NCBI GenBank assembly: GCA_003526375.1
Contig: DPDG01000107.1
Coordinates: 62,001-126,000 of the forward strand
DNA: 64,000 nucleotides
DNA from: Lentisphaeria bacterium
GTDB lineage: Bacteria > Verrucomicrobiota > Lentisphaeria > Victivallales > UBA1829
Direction: 5' to 3'
In this document: positions 50,258 through 58,277 of the stretch, piece after piece
How positions within the stretch are numbered: the stretch's first letter is position 1
How the letters are laid out: each line of letters begins with the position of its first letter
Notes under the pieces: model-generated
The model's database searches: none
What the model was told of the DNA's origin: nothing
The model's input: the letters and a program-made list of their open reading frames with translations, nothing else
Translations under genes and position numbers: made by a program

Positions 50258-51055
50258 TTATTTGACTTCGAGAGAAATATCCTTGACTTCAGCCGTTGCA
50301 TTTTTGTTGCCCCAGTTGACAAGCATGATGACCTGCACTTTGGCGGTTCCCGGTGCAAACTTCACGTAGTTGAAACCGCTCTTGGCAATGTCCTTCGCGG
50401 AACCGGAAAATGTTTTCCAGGTGCCGGTCAACTGTCCGGAGCCGCCGGTGTACATGTAGCCGCCGTCGGCATGCTGGCGGACTTTGGTGCCGGAGGCAAG
50501 ATCGACCATGAGCGGTTTGGAGAACGTGAGGAGCCATGCCTCTCCTTCCTGTTTCACCTCTTTGACCGGACACTGTGCAATATTGAAGTTCGGCAGATCG
50601 CTGAAAGACGGATCGGTGTTATAGGCAAATCCAAACCACTGATTGACTCTCCATTTGGAGCCGTCTTTGACTTTGATGCTTGTATCGCCTTTCTTTGCGG
50701 GGGCGACAAGTTCCGTATCCGTCTGTGCTACGATCGCAGCAGAGATGCAGGGAATGTTTCTGCCGTTTTTATCGAATTGATTGAAACCGAAATAAAACAT
50801 GGATTTTTCCGTTCCGTCCGTCTTTGCCGTTGCTTTGAGAACATAAGTCCTGGAGGGGTCGACATCGAACTTTTTTACCGTCATCATATTGGTCGAGCCG
50901 GTTACTTTGAATACGCCGTCCGCCATGGTGACGTTCTGCTTCGGCTGGCAGTTCCAGTCTGCGAGCGTGTTGAATGTTGTTGTCTGGGCGGCAAGCGTGC
51001 CGGCTGTGAGTACTGTAAGTGCTCCCAGCATTCCTTTGATTGCCATTGTGCTCAT
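50258..51055 (-). CDS. Secreted protein, paralogue of 44250 and 9134 products
   Basis: 265 aa with signal peptide (MAIKGMLGALTVLTAGTLAA after MST). FGFNQFDKNGRNI, KVKDGSKWRVNQWFGF, DLPNFNIAQCPVKEV, GTKVRQHADGGYMYTGG and VIMLVNWGNKNATAEVKDIS link it to the 44250 product. GGGAGA precedes the ATG. It is upstream of the kinase gene on the same strand, separated by a terminator. Confidence 0.75.
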   Translation of the reverse strand: MSTMAIKGMLGALTVLTAGTLAAQTTTFNTLADWNCQPKQNVTMADGVFKVTGSTNMMTVKKFDVDPSRTYVLKATAKTDGTEKSMFYFGFNQFDKNGRNIPCISAAIVAQTDTELVAPAKKGDTSIKVKDGSKWRVNQWFGFAYNTDPSFSDLPNFNIAQCPVKEVKQEGEAWLLTFSKPLMVDLASGTKVRQHADGGYMYTGGSGQLTGTWKTFSGSAKDIAKSGFNYVKFAPGTAKVQVIMLVNWGNKNATAEVKDISLEVK

Positions 51056-51108
51056 TGTAGTTCTCCCTTTATGATTGTTTTAGTTGATAAAACGGGTTTC
51101 TTGTGATG

Positions 51109-51137
51109 ATAATAACATGAATGCAGGATTTTTGCAA
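51109..51137 (-). promoter_or_regulatory. Promoter of the 50258 gene
   Basis: Minus strand TTGCAA (51132-51137), 17-bp spacer, TATTAT (51109-51114). Confidence 0.65.
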
Positions 51138-51373
51138 GATGCTGCAATCGTCTTTCCCTGATAAAAAATGTTGTTTTTCTGGAATTTTCTTGCCGTTATG
51201 ACCCCGGCGGGGTAATTTTTCAGTATAGCGGTATAGTCTTGAACTGGAAAATAATCCGTCTTTCCTGTCCTTCGGAGTCTCTCCTGTCTATCCCGTTCTT
51301 TTGAAATGATACATTGATGATCCGCTTTCACAAAACTATGGAGCCGCTCTTTTTTGCGGCAGAAAGGAACACA

Positions 51374-51754
51374 ATGAAGGTCACACCAGAAATCCTGAAA
51401 GCCCTGAACCGTGCGAAAGATTATTATGGCAACACCACGCAGCTGGCGAAACATCTCGGCATTGCACACAGTACGATTTTATTCTGGTTCAGCGGGAAGA
51501 CAAAAAATATCAGCGGACAGCTCTGGTGCAGGCTTCTGAAAGAGGAACTGGCTCCTTTCATGGTGGATTCCGACGAAAAAAGAAAAGAGCAGGGGCGGAA
51601 AGAGGTTTATTGTGTTTCCTGCACTCAATTCATGCAGTTTGATCCTACGATGGAATCTCCTTGCCATTTTGCAGAAAGTCATGGCTCGGCAATTGATTTT
51701 TTGGGGGATTCATGCCCTCCTGTCGGGTTGGCTTTGAAGCGGAAGAATGTGTGA
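51374..51754 (+). pseudogene. HTH repressor-like gene, 5' part, interrupted by a repeat element
   Basis: The ATG at 51374 follows AAAGGA. Residues 1-65 are a helix-turn-helix domain (NTTQLAKHLGIAHSTILFWF). After SHGSAIDF (ends 51700) the remaining 17 codons come from a repeat element that begins near 51702. The continuation resumes at 52040 with YGTAIDFSDKKSVALRL. Removing 353 bp (51702-52054) gives a 205-codon ORF resembling HTH plus S24-like repressors. The truncated HTH could still bind DNA. Confidence 0.65.
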
Positions 51755-52039
51755 GCATTCTTCTCGGGTCAAGGGCTTTGCCCTTGTCGTGGTCCAGCGG
51801 CGAACCGCTGGTCGCGCAACGCGCGAAATCTCCGCCCGGAGCTCTCCTGTGGTCATGCATTTCCGGCGGCTCTCGAAGCTCCGCTTCTCGTCCTTGAGCG
51901 AGTGGAACCGCCGCCGGAGAGATTTCGCCTCCGGCGACCAACTTATGCAGTTGGATCGCAGCAGGTCAACGACCTGCACCATACGATTTCGGGCTTTCGT
52001 TATTGGTTTTGGCTTTCTGATACCCCACTGTTTACGGTA
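51702..52039 (+). mobile_element. Composite repeat element (A copy 3 + B copy 2) inserted in a gene
   Basis: About 338 bp without a convincing gene. Left part (to 51845) matches repeat A at 30135; right part (51902-51999) matches repeat B at 45207. It holds several hairpins: AAGGG/CCCTT, GCCGGAG/CTCCGGC, GCAGGTC/GACCTGC. Flanks CGGCAATTGATTTTT (51687-51701) and CGGCGATTGATTTTT (52040-52054) match 14 of 15 and may be a target-site duplication. TGGGGGATT near the left and ATACCCCA near the right could be degenerate terminal inverted repeats. No transposase; non-autonomous. Confidence 0.55.
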
Positions 52040-52344
52040 CGGCGATTGATTTTTCGGATAAGAAATCTGTGGCGCTGCGGCTTGACGGCAGCGTTGAATT
52101 CGGACATTTTCCTTTCGATACCTGTTTCGTCATTTCCTGCGACGAATATCCGCAGGACAATCAGATCGTAATCCTGAAAATGCGTTCCGGCGAGATTCTG
52201 GTCCGCCTCTTTCTCAAACAGGAAGAAAACGTTCTTCTGAAACCGTTATACGGGGCGGAAAAGGTTTTGCGGTGGCCGCTTTCCGAAAATGCACAGAAAA
52301 TACTCTGGATTTTCCCCGTTTCTTCCATTCTTTTCAGGTCTTGA
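52021..52344 (+). pseudogene. HTH repressor-like gene, 3' part
   Basis: Frame open from 52021 after a stop at 52018. YGTAIDFSDKKSVALRLDGS, then FDTCFVISCDEYPQDNQIVI, KMRSGEILVRLFLKQEENVL and a final KILWIFPVSSILF. The pattern (compact beta-rich, cost-free order DEYPQDNQIVILKMRSG) resembles S24-type repressor C-terminal domains, though no catalytic Ser-Lys pair is obvious. It is the missing half of the gene at 51374. Confidence 0.55.
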
Positions 52345-52363
52345 AGCCGGCGGACAGGAAAAT

Positions 52364-52401
52364 AAAAAACGGCCCGCATGGGATTCACGCGGACCGTTTT
52401 T
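52364..52401. terminator. Bidirectional terminator between 52344 and aroC
   Basis: AAAAAACGGCCCGC (52364-52377) pairs with GCGGACCGTTTTT (52389-52401) with one mismatch; A- and T-rich flanks serve both strands. Confidence 0.75.
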
Positions 52402-52421
52402 CTGCTTTTTCTGAAAACAGC

Positions 52422-53603
52422 TCAGATTTTCAGCCATTTTTCGTCAATGCCGGAAACTTTCCAGTAAGCTTCCGCCATATAGATCGCATCCAGGAGAGCA
52501 CAGCGTGTCATGGCTTCGATGACAGGATAGATTCTCGGAAGCAGCGTCGGGTCACGGCGCGTGATCGGGGAAAGAATGACGTCTTTCATTTCTTTGACGT
52601 TGACCGTATGCTGGGGAACGGAAACGGTCGGGGTCGGTTTGACGGCACAGCGGAAACGGATGTCCTCCCATGTCGTGATGCCGCCGAGGATGCCGCCCGC
52701 ATGATTGGTTTTGAAACGGACCTTGCCGGTTTCCGGATCGACGTAAGCCGCATCGTTGCTCTGGCTGCCGAGCATGTTGGCGACTTCAAAACCTGCGCCG
52801 AATTCAATTCCCTTGATTGCGCCGATGGAGCAGACCGCATGTGCGAGAAGCGCGCTCATCTTGTCGAACACCGGCTCTCCGAGGCCTGCCGGAACTCCGT
52901 GTGCGATACATTCGATGATGCCGCCCGCCGTATCGCCTGCGCCTTTGATTTTCATGACGTCCTCTTTCATCTTTTCCGCGAGGGCGAGATCGGGGCAGTT
53001 GATTTCATTCTTCCTGTAATTGGCTTTGACTTCCTCATAAGAGAGGTCGTGATCGACTTTCAAGCCGTGAGAAGCTATGGTGTAGGCGACAACGTCGATT
53101 CCCATTTTTTCGAGGATTGCCTTGGCGACGGCGCCGCCGGCGACACGGCTGGCGGTTTCACGTCCGCTGGCGCGTCCCGCACCGACCCAGTCGGCATGTT
53201 CGCCGTATTTTTTGAAGAAACCGTATTCAGCGTGCCCGGGACGGATCTCATCCTTGTAACCGCGGTACTGATCAATATGTTCGTCCTGAATGTCGTTGTT
53301 GGGAATGATCATGCCGACGGGAGCGCCGGTGGTGAGATCGTTTTCCATGACGCCGGAGAAGATATAAACGCGGTCCTTCTCTTTTCTGGGGGAATCCAGC
53401 GGAGTCTGACCGGGTTTGCGCTTGTCCAGTTCCGCCTGAACAAGTTCCGATGTAATCTTGATTCCTGCGGGAACACCGTCAACGATGGTGATGAGCCCGC
53501 CGTAGAGTTCCTGAGGGATATTGGGGTTTTTCCGGAATCCGCCGGAGTAGGATTCTCCGCTGCAGGTGATTCTGAAAAGTCTGCCGAAAGTGTTGCCGAA
53601 CAT
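52422..53603 (-). CDS. aroC: Chorismate synthase
   Basis: 393 aa from the ATG at 53603 (MFGNTFGRLFRITCSGESYS), preceded by GAAAGGA. It converts 5-enolpyruvylshikimate-3-phosphate to chorismate with reduced FMN. Signatures: GESYSGG, RPGHAEYGFFKKYG, GAGRASGRETASRVAGGAVA and NHAGGILGGITTWEDIRFRC. Not in an operon with aroB (25933). Confidence 0.95.
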   Translation of the reverse strand: MFGNTFGRLFRITCSGESYSGGFRKNPNIPQELYGGLITIVDGVPAGIKITSELVQAELDKRKPGQTPLDSPRKEKDRVYIFSGVMENDLTTGAPVGMIIPNNDIQDEHIDQYRGYKDEIRPGHAEYGFFKKYGEHADWVGAGRASGRETASRVAGGAVAKAILEKMGIDVVAYTIASHGLKVDHDLSYEEVKANYRKNEINCPDLALAEKMKEDVMKIKGAGDTAGGIIECIAHGVPAGLGEPVFDKMSALLAHAVCSIGAIKGIEFGAGFEVANMLGSQSNDAAYVDPETGKVRFKTNHAGGILGGITTWEDIRFRCAVKPTPTVSVPQHTVNVKEMKDVILSPITRRDPTLLPRIYPVIEAMTRCALLDAIYMAEAYWKVSGIDEKWLKI

Positions 53604-53723
53604 AAGAGGTTCCTTTCTCATTAAAAACTTTAAGGATATAATATAGCATCGTTTGCAAGCATGGCAAGATGCGAAAGCCGACAAAAACGGTAAGTTTTTG
53701 CAAGGAAACGGGGAGAGGCTGGG

Positions 53724-53740
53724 AGTTAAGAGTTAAGAGT
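53724..53740 (+). repeat. Short direct repeat
   Basis: GTTAAGAGTTAAGAGTT, a 7-bp unit repeated. The surrounding 53604-53915 has AT-rich promoter-like sequence (TTGCAA at 53856, TATAAT at 53885) but no gene. Confidence 0.5.
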
Positions 53741-53915
53741 TGTATGACTCAGGAGTAATGTCTTTTCTCTTAATCATCTGTCCTGCCTGTCTTATTTTTC
53801 AGGATTCAGGGGAGTGACATCACGTGCTTTTCTCTGCTTTTCATGGAAGTTGGAGTTGCAAATACGGAAAATATTAGTATATTATATAATTTCGCACGCT
53901 GTGCCGAAGTTTGCA

Positions 53916-54806
53916 ATGGAATTGAAAAACGTTGAAAAGAGGGGCAGAACGAGCGTTTTTATGTATTATTTACAAAAAAAAAGCACTTTTTTTACGGTTC
54001 ATCACTGGATTTTCCGGTATGTCCGCATTATATTATGTGCTCTGTTTGCACAGTTGTATCTGACAGCAGCCGAGGCTGACCCTAAGAAACAATCGGATGC
54101 AATGGTGCAGAAAGCTGACCGGAAGACGGTGGACGAGCTGAGAAAAGAGCTTGCAGCCGTTAAAAGCGAAGCTGAGAAAAAGCTTGTGGATTTGCAGATG
54201 GAATTGAAGCTTGTAAAGCAGGAAAATTCCGTGATCCGCAAGGAGCTGCTTGAAACTCTTGATAAATTTTCGATGCAGGCTGAAAAGCTGAAGCGCTATG
54301 AAATGAGTGCGGCAGCTGTTGTCGAATCCATGAGGCCGACATATGTCGGAAGCAGGGAGGAGGAGTCAGCCGAGTCACTGAGAACTGTTATGCAAAGCTC
54401 AGCTGCATTAGCGTCGGCAACCGCGTCACTGTGTGATGAAGTTCTGAAATTGCTTGAGAATTCATCTCTTGACCCTGTTTTGTCCGCTAAGCTGAGATTA
54501 CGAATCGACAGTCTCAAGAAAGAAGTCCGGAATATTGCTATCCTCAATGTCCCACCTATGCCACCTGACGGTTTTGCTTCCTGCAGGGTTTTGAATTTGG
54601 ACGAGAAACTGAACGCGGTTGTTTTATCAGCGGGTTACAGGAACGGAGTCAGGGCGGGAATGCTGTTGCGGTCTTCGGATGGAAAAATCGTCATGCAGGT
54701 GGTTGCGCTGAAGAACTTCACGAGCGCTGCTCTGGTGACGAAAGGCAGTATCAGATCCGTCGGCATCGGAATGGAGGCATTTGCGACAAGCAATGTTGGC
54801 AAGTAA
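53916..54806 (+). CDS. Secreted coiled-coil protein with MreC-like C-terminal beta domain
   Basis: 296 aa from the ATG at 53916; 53961 is also possible. A hydrophobic segment (IILCALFAQLYLTAAEA) is a signal or anchor. Residues about 65-135 are a coiled coil (VDELRKELAAVKSEAEKKLV). The C-terminal 90 residues, FASCRVLNLDEKLNAVVLSA, GYRNGVRAGMLL, SAALVTKGSI, resemble the beta domain in MreC-like proteins. It lies 49 bp upstream of rplV with no terminator between, so its promoter may drive the distal ribosomal genes. Confidence 0.65.
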   Translation: MELKNVEKRGRTSVFMYYLQKKSTFFTVHHWIFRYVRIILCALFAQLYLTAAEADPKKQSDAMVQKADRKTVDELRKELAAVKSEAEKKLVDLQMELKLVKQENSVIRKELLETLDKFSMQAEKLKRYEMSAAAVVESMRPTYVGSREEESAESLRTVMQSSAALASATASLCDEVLKLLENSSLDPVLSAKLRLRIDSLKKEVRNIAILNVPPMPPDGFASCRVLNLDEKLNAVVLSAGYRNGVRAGMLLRSSDGKIVMQVVALKNFTSAALVTKGSIRSVGIGMEAFATSNVGK

Positions 54807-54855
54807 ACAAAATCGACATGAAACATAAAACAACGTAACAAGCGAGAAAAGCATT

Positions 54856-55194
54856 ATGGAAGTTCGGGCGATTACAAGATATGTCCGGATATCGCCGTCC
54901 AAGGCGGCCGAGATTTCCCGTCTGATTCAGGGAAAAACGGTCACGGAGGCGCTGGCGATTGTGGAGATTAGTCCGAGAAAAGCCGCAAGGCTGTTCGCCA
55001 AGACACTGAAAAGTGCCATTGCGAACGCGGAAAACAGTGACAAGAATCCGATGAAAAAGGAGACGCTGAAAGTCAAGAAAGCTGCGGCGGATCCGGGGCC
55101 GATGTTGAGGAGATATCGTCCGAAAGCTCGCGGTATGGCGGGAAGAATCAGAAAACGCATGAGCCACTTTACAGTAGTGCTCACAGACGAATAA
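54856..55194 (+). CDS. rplV: Ribosomal protein L22, first gene of the distal cluster
   Basis: 112 aa. VRAITRYVRISPSKAAEISR, LKSAIANAENS and RYRPKARGMAGRIRKRMSHF are diagnostic; the beta-hairpin that lines the exit tunnel is present. It normally follows rpsS, which is at 6863 here. Confidence 0.97.
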   Translation: MEVRAITRYVRISPSKAAEISRLIQGKTVTEALAIVEISPRKAARLFAKTLKSAIANAENSDKNPMKKETLKVKKAAADPGPMLRRYRPKARGMAGRIRKRMSHFTVVLTDE

Positions 55195-55210
55195 TAGAAA
55201 GGGGCAAGTT

Positions 55211-55900
55211 GTGGGTCAGAAGGTAAATCCTATCGGGCTAAGGTTAGCCCTGAACAAGAACTGGAGTTCTCGCTGGTTCGCCGCAAAGGCGAATTACGGT
55301 GATTGGCTCCACGAAGATTTGAAGATTCGTAAATTCATTAAAAAGAACTTCAATCATGCCGGCATCTCCAAGATCATGATCGAACGCTACAGCAACAATG
55401 TGCGCGTCACGATCCTTGCTGCACGTCCGGGTCTCTTGATCGGACGCAAAGGCGCGGAGCTCGAAACCTTGAGAGAATCCGTAGCAAAACTGTTGAAGGG
55501 TCGCGAAGTGATCCTCGACGTAGTGGAAGTGAAACAGCCGGAAACAAATGCGCAGCTGGTTGCCGAGAACATCGCATCCCAGCTTGAGAGGCGAATCGGT
55601 TTCCGCCGCGCGATGAAGAAAGCCATCCAGACAGCGATGGAGCTCGGTGCGGAAGGCATCAAGATTCAGTGCTCCGGACGTCTCGGCGCCGCCGAACTCG
55701 CACGCACAGAACAGTATAAAGAGGGCAGAACCCCTCTGCACACGCTGAAAGCCAATATCGACTACGGATTCACGGAAGCGAATACGACCGCCGGAAAAAT
55801 TGGTGTAAAAGTTTGGATTTGTCATAAAGAAGCCATGGAGGATATGCAAAATGCCGTTAATGCCAAAAAGAGTAAAGCACAGAAAGGTGCAGCGCGGTAA
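55211..55900 (+). CDS. rpsC: Ribosomal protein S3
   Basis: 229 aa, GTG start after GAAAGGGG. MGQKVNPIGLRLALNKNWSS, the KH-domain GLLIGRKGAELETLR and the C-terminal GVKVWICHKE are present. Its last 50 bp overlap rplP. Confidence 0.97.
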   Translation: MGQKVNPIGLRLALNKNWSSRWFAAKANYGDWLHEDLKIRKFIKKNFNHAGISKIMIERYSNNVRVTILAARPGLLIGRKGAELETLRESVAKLLKGREVILDVVEVKQPETNAQLVAENIASQLERRIGFRRAMKKAIQTAMELGAEGIKIQCSGRLGAAELARTEQYKEGRTPLHTLKANIDYGFTEANTTAGKIGVKVWICHKEAMEDMQNAVNAKKSKAQKGAAR

Positions 55901-56273
55901 CAACGCCGGGCTGTCACAGAGGTGCAATCAGTTAGACTTCGGCGATTTCGGACTGCAGACCATGGAACGGTCTCAGTTGACCGCCAACCAGATTGAAGCT
56001 GCGCGTGTTGCGATTACCCGACACATGAAGCGCCGCGGCAAAGTCTGGATCAGAGTGTTCCCTTACAAACCCTATACCAAGAAACCCTTGGAAGTCCGTA
56101 TGGGTAAAGGAAAAGGCGCCGTTGAATATTGGGTGGCTCCGATCAAGCCGGGCAGAATGCTCTTTGAGATCAGCGGCTGTTCCGAAGCGGTTGCCAAGGA
56201 AGCAATGAGCCTTGCAGCTGCCAAGCTGCCGGTCAAGTGCAAATTCATTATCCGTCACGGCGTCGTGGCGTAA
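55851..56273 (+). CDS. rplP: Ribosomal protein L16
   Basis: 140 aa. MPKRVKHRKVQRGNNAG, ITRHMKRRGKVWIRVFPYKP and GKGKGAVEYWVAPIKPGRML are conserved. GGAGGA lies eight bases before the ATG at 55851; a start at 55860 is also possible. Either way it overlaps rpsC by over 40 bp, an unusually long overlap for this pair. Confidence 0.97.
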   Translation: MPLMPKRVKHRKVQRGNNAGLSQRCNQLDFGDFGLQTMERSQLTANQIEAARVAITRHMKRRGKVWIRVFPYKPYTKKPLEVRMGKGKGAVEYWVAPIKPGRMLFEISGCSEAVAKEAMSLAAAKLPVKCKFIIRHGVVA

Positions 56274-56292
56274 TGAAGTAAGGGTGATGCTC

Positions 56293-56496
56293 ATGAAAAT
56301 GAAATTGTTCAAAGATATGACGGATGCGGAACTCGACAGCAAGATTGCTGAGCTGAGAAAAGAGAAATTCAACACTCGCGCTCAGGCAAAATCCGGACAG
56401 AACGAGAATCCCGCAAAGATGAAAGGGCTCCGCAAGGATCTTGCAAGAGCTCTTACGGAAAAGAAAATCAGAAGCGCCGCTCCGGCGAACGCCTGA
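56293..56496 (+). CDS. rpmC: Ribosomal protein L29
   Basis: 67 aa from the ATG at 56293, nine bases after AAGGG. Two-helix protein: FKDMTDAELDSKIAELRKEK and LRKDLARALTEKKIRS. It sits near the tunnel exit. Confidence 0.93.
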   Translation: MKMKLFKDMTDAELDSKIAELRKEKFNTRAQAKSGQNENPAKMKGLRKDLARALTEKKIRSAAPANA

Positions 56497-56541
56497 TTCA
56501 ACCTCAACTAATAGAAATATTAAGAAAACGGATACTGAGCC

Positions 56542-56823
56542 ATGAACGAGATCAGCAGCACTACAGAAAGCGTGCGCGGAAATCGCAAGAGCAGAGTTGG
56601 ACAGGTGGTAAGCGATGTTCAAAGCAAGACCATTGTCGTTGAAGTAGAGAGTCGCTCTCCGCACAAAAGATATAAAAAAGTTGTAAAATCACGCAAGCGT
56701 TATGCCGCGCATGACGAAACAAATCAGGCTAAGGTCGGCGACATGGTCAGAATCGGAGAAACCAGGCCCCTCAGCAAGAACAAACGTTGGCGCTTGATTG
56801 AAATTATCAGCCACGCCGAATAA
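56542..56823 (+). CDS. rpsQ: Ribosomal protein S17
   Basis: 93 aa. GQVVSDVQSKTIVVEVESRS, KRYAAHDETNQAKVGDMVRI and ETRPLSKNKRWRLIEII are the OB-fold parts. A short Ser/Thr-rich N-terminal extension is present. Confidence 0.96.
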   Translation: MNEISSTTESVRGNRKSRVGQVVSDVQSKTIVVEVESRSPHKRYKKVVKSRKRYAAHDETNQAKVGDMVRIGETRPLSKNKRWRLIEIISHAE

Positions 56824-56849
56824 GGCCGCTTTCCGAAGGAGATTGAAAC

Positions 56850-57215
56850 ATGATACAAATGCAGACCAATTTGGAAGTAGCCGACAACTCCGGTGCGAAA
56901 CGGATCACTGCCATTACCATTCTCGGGCAGAAGAGACGTTATGCCAGGATCGGCGATATCGTTACTGCCGCTGTAAAGGAAGCAATTCCCGGCGGAGCAG
57001 TAAAAAAAGGTGAAGTCGTGAAGGCTGTGATTGTCAGAACCGCTGCGAAGATCAGCCGTCCTGACGGATCCTACCTCAGATTCGATAAGAATTCCGCGGT
57101 GATCATCGATAATGAAAAGAACCCGAAAGGAACTCGTATTTTCGGCCCGGTGGCACGCGAGCTCCGTGAGAAGAACTTCATGAAAATTATATCACTCGCT
57201 CCGGAGGTGCTCTGA
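56850..57215 (+). CDS. rplN: Ribosomal protein L14
   Basis: 121 aa. MIQMQTNLEVADNSGAKRIT, RRYARIGDIVTAAVKEAIPG and IFGPVARELREKNFMKIISL are the family's strongest motifs. Its stop overlaps the rplX start (TGATG). Confidence 0.97.
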   Translation: MIQMQTNLEVADNSGAKRITAITILGQKRRYARIGDIVTAAVKEAIPGGAVKKGEVVKAVIVRTAAKISRPDGSYLRFDKNSAVIIDNEKNPKGTRIFGPVARELREKNFMKIISLAPEVL

Positions 57216-57487
57216 TGTTTTCTGAAAAATGCGCCAAAAAGTATCACGTGAAAAAGGGTGATGCCGTTGAAGTGATCAGCGGCGAATGGAAGAAGGAAAC
57301 CGGCAAAATCGTTGCCGTTCTTAAGAAGAAGGACCGTGTAGTCCTCGAGATGCAGGACATTCCTCAGGAGAAGCTTGCTGCCAGACTTGGCAAAAAGACG
57401 ATCAAGAAGAGTGCTGCAAACCCGAAGGGCGGACTCGTAGACCGCGCGGTCTCCGTCCATGTGTCAAACGTCAGAAAAAAAGACTGA
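57215..57487 (+). CDS. rplX: Ribosomal protein L24
   Basis: 90 aa, somewhat shorter than the usual 100-105. A KOW motif is visible (KKGDAVEVISGEWKKETGKI). The C-terminal region NPKGGLVDRAVSVHVSNVRK matches the family. Confidence 0.93.
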   Translation: MFSEKCAKKYHVKKGDAVEVISGEWKKETGKIVAVLKKKDRVVLEMQDIPQEKLAARLGKKTIKKSAANPKGGLVDRAVSVHVSNVRKKD

Positions 57488-57519
57488 CACGAACATACTG
57501 AGATCGGAGTAATCGAAAA

Positions 57520-58056
57520 ATGTCAGACATGAAAAAGAAGTACAACGAAGAGGTTGTACCGGCCCTCACGAAATCGCAGGGCTACAAAAACGTAATGCAA
57601 GTGCCGAAACTGAAGAAGATAGTCATCAGCATGGGCATTGGCTCCAAAATGGAAAAAGATGCTTTCACGGAAGCCAAGAACATTCTTACGGCAATCGCCG
57701 GACAGCTTCCTGTTGTTACGAAAGCCAGAAAGAACGTAGCGAACTTCAAACTCAGAGTTGGTATGCCTGTCGGCCTTATGGTCACGCTCAGAGGCAATAT
57801 CATGTATGAGTTTCTCGACCGCCTGGTCCACAACGCGCTCCCCCGCGTCAGAGACTTCCGCGGCATTCCGAAAAAGGGATTCGACCACGTCGGCAACTAC
57901 AATCTGGGTATGCCCGATGTGTCCGTCTTTACTGAAGTGGATCTTGACAAGCTCAAATATCCGCTCGGACTCAATATCACAATGGTTACCAGCGCGAAGA
58001 CTGATGCAGAGGCCAAAGAGCTCCTTTCTCTGCTGGAAGTCCCGTTCGCTCGTTAA
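57520..58056 (+). CDS. rplE: Ribosomal protein L5
   Basis: 178 aa. VPALTKSQGYKNVMQVPKLK, ITAIAGQLPVVTKARKNVAN, LRGNIMYEFLDRLVHNALPR and DFRGIPKKGFDHVGNYNLGM are typical. L5 contacts 5S rRNA and the P-site tRNA. Confidence 0.97.
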   Translation: MSDMKKKYNEEVVPALTKSQGYKNVMQVPKLKKIVISMGIGSKMEKDAFTEAKNILTAIAGQLPVVTKARKNVANFKLRVGMPVGLMVTLRGNIMYEFLDRLVHNALPRVRDFRGIPKKGFDHVGNYNLGMPDVSVFTEVDLDKLKYPLGLNITMVTSAKTDAEAKELLSLLEVPFAR

Positions 58057-58071
58057 TAGGAGATTCATAAC

Positions 58072-58257
58072 ATGGCTAAGAAAAGTCTTATTGCCAAGCA
58101 GAAACGCCCTGCGAAGTTTTCTTCCAGAGCTTATAATCGCTGCCAGGCATGCGGTAGGCCGAGAGCTTATATACGTAAATTCAAACTTTGCAGAATCTGC
58201 TTCAGAGAGATGGCCCTCAGCGGTCAGATCCCCGGAGTGGTGAAGGCAAGCTGGTAA
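58072..58257 (+). CDS. rpsN: Ribosomal protein S14, zinc-binding short form
   Basis: 61 aa. Two C-X2-C pairs (RCQACGRP and LCRICF) bind zinc, marking the short type Z form rather than the 101-aa zinc-free form. Confidence 0.97.
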   Translation: MAKKSLIAKQKRPAKFSSRAYNRCQACGRPRAYIRKFKLCRICFREMALSGQIPGVVKASW

Positions 58258-58277
58258 CAGAAGGAAGGTTGCACAAA

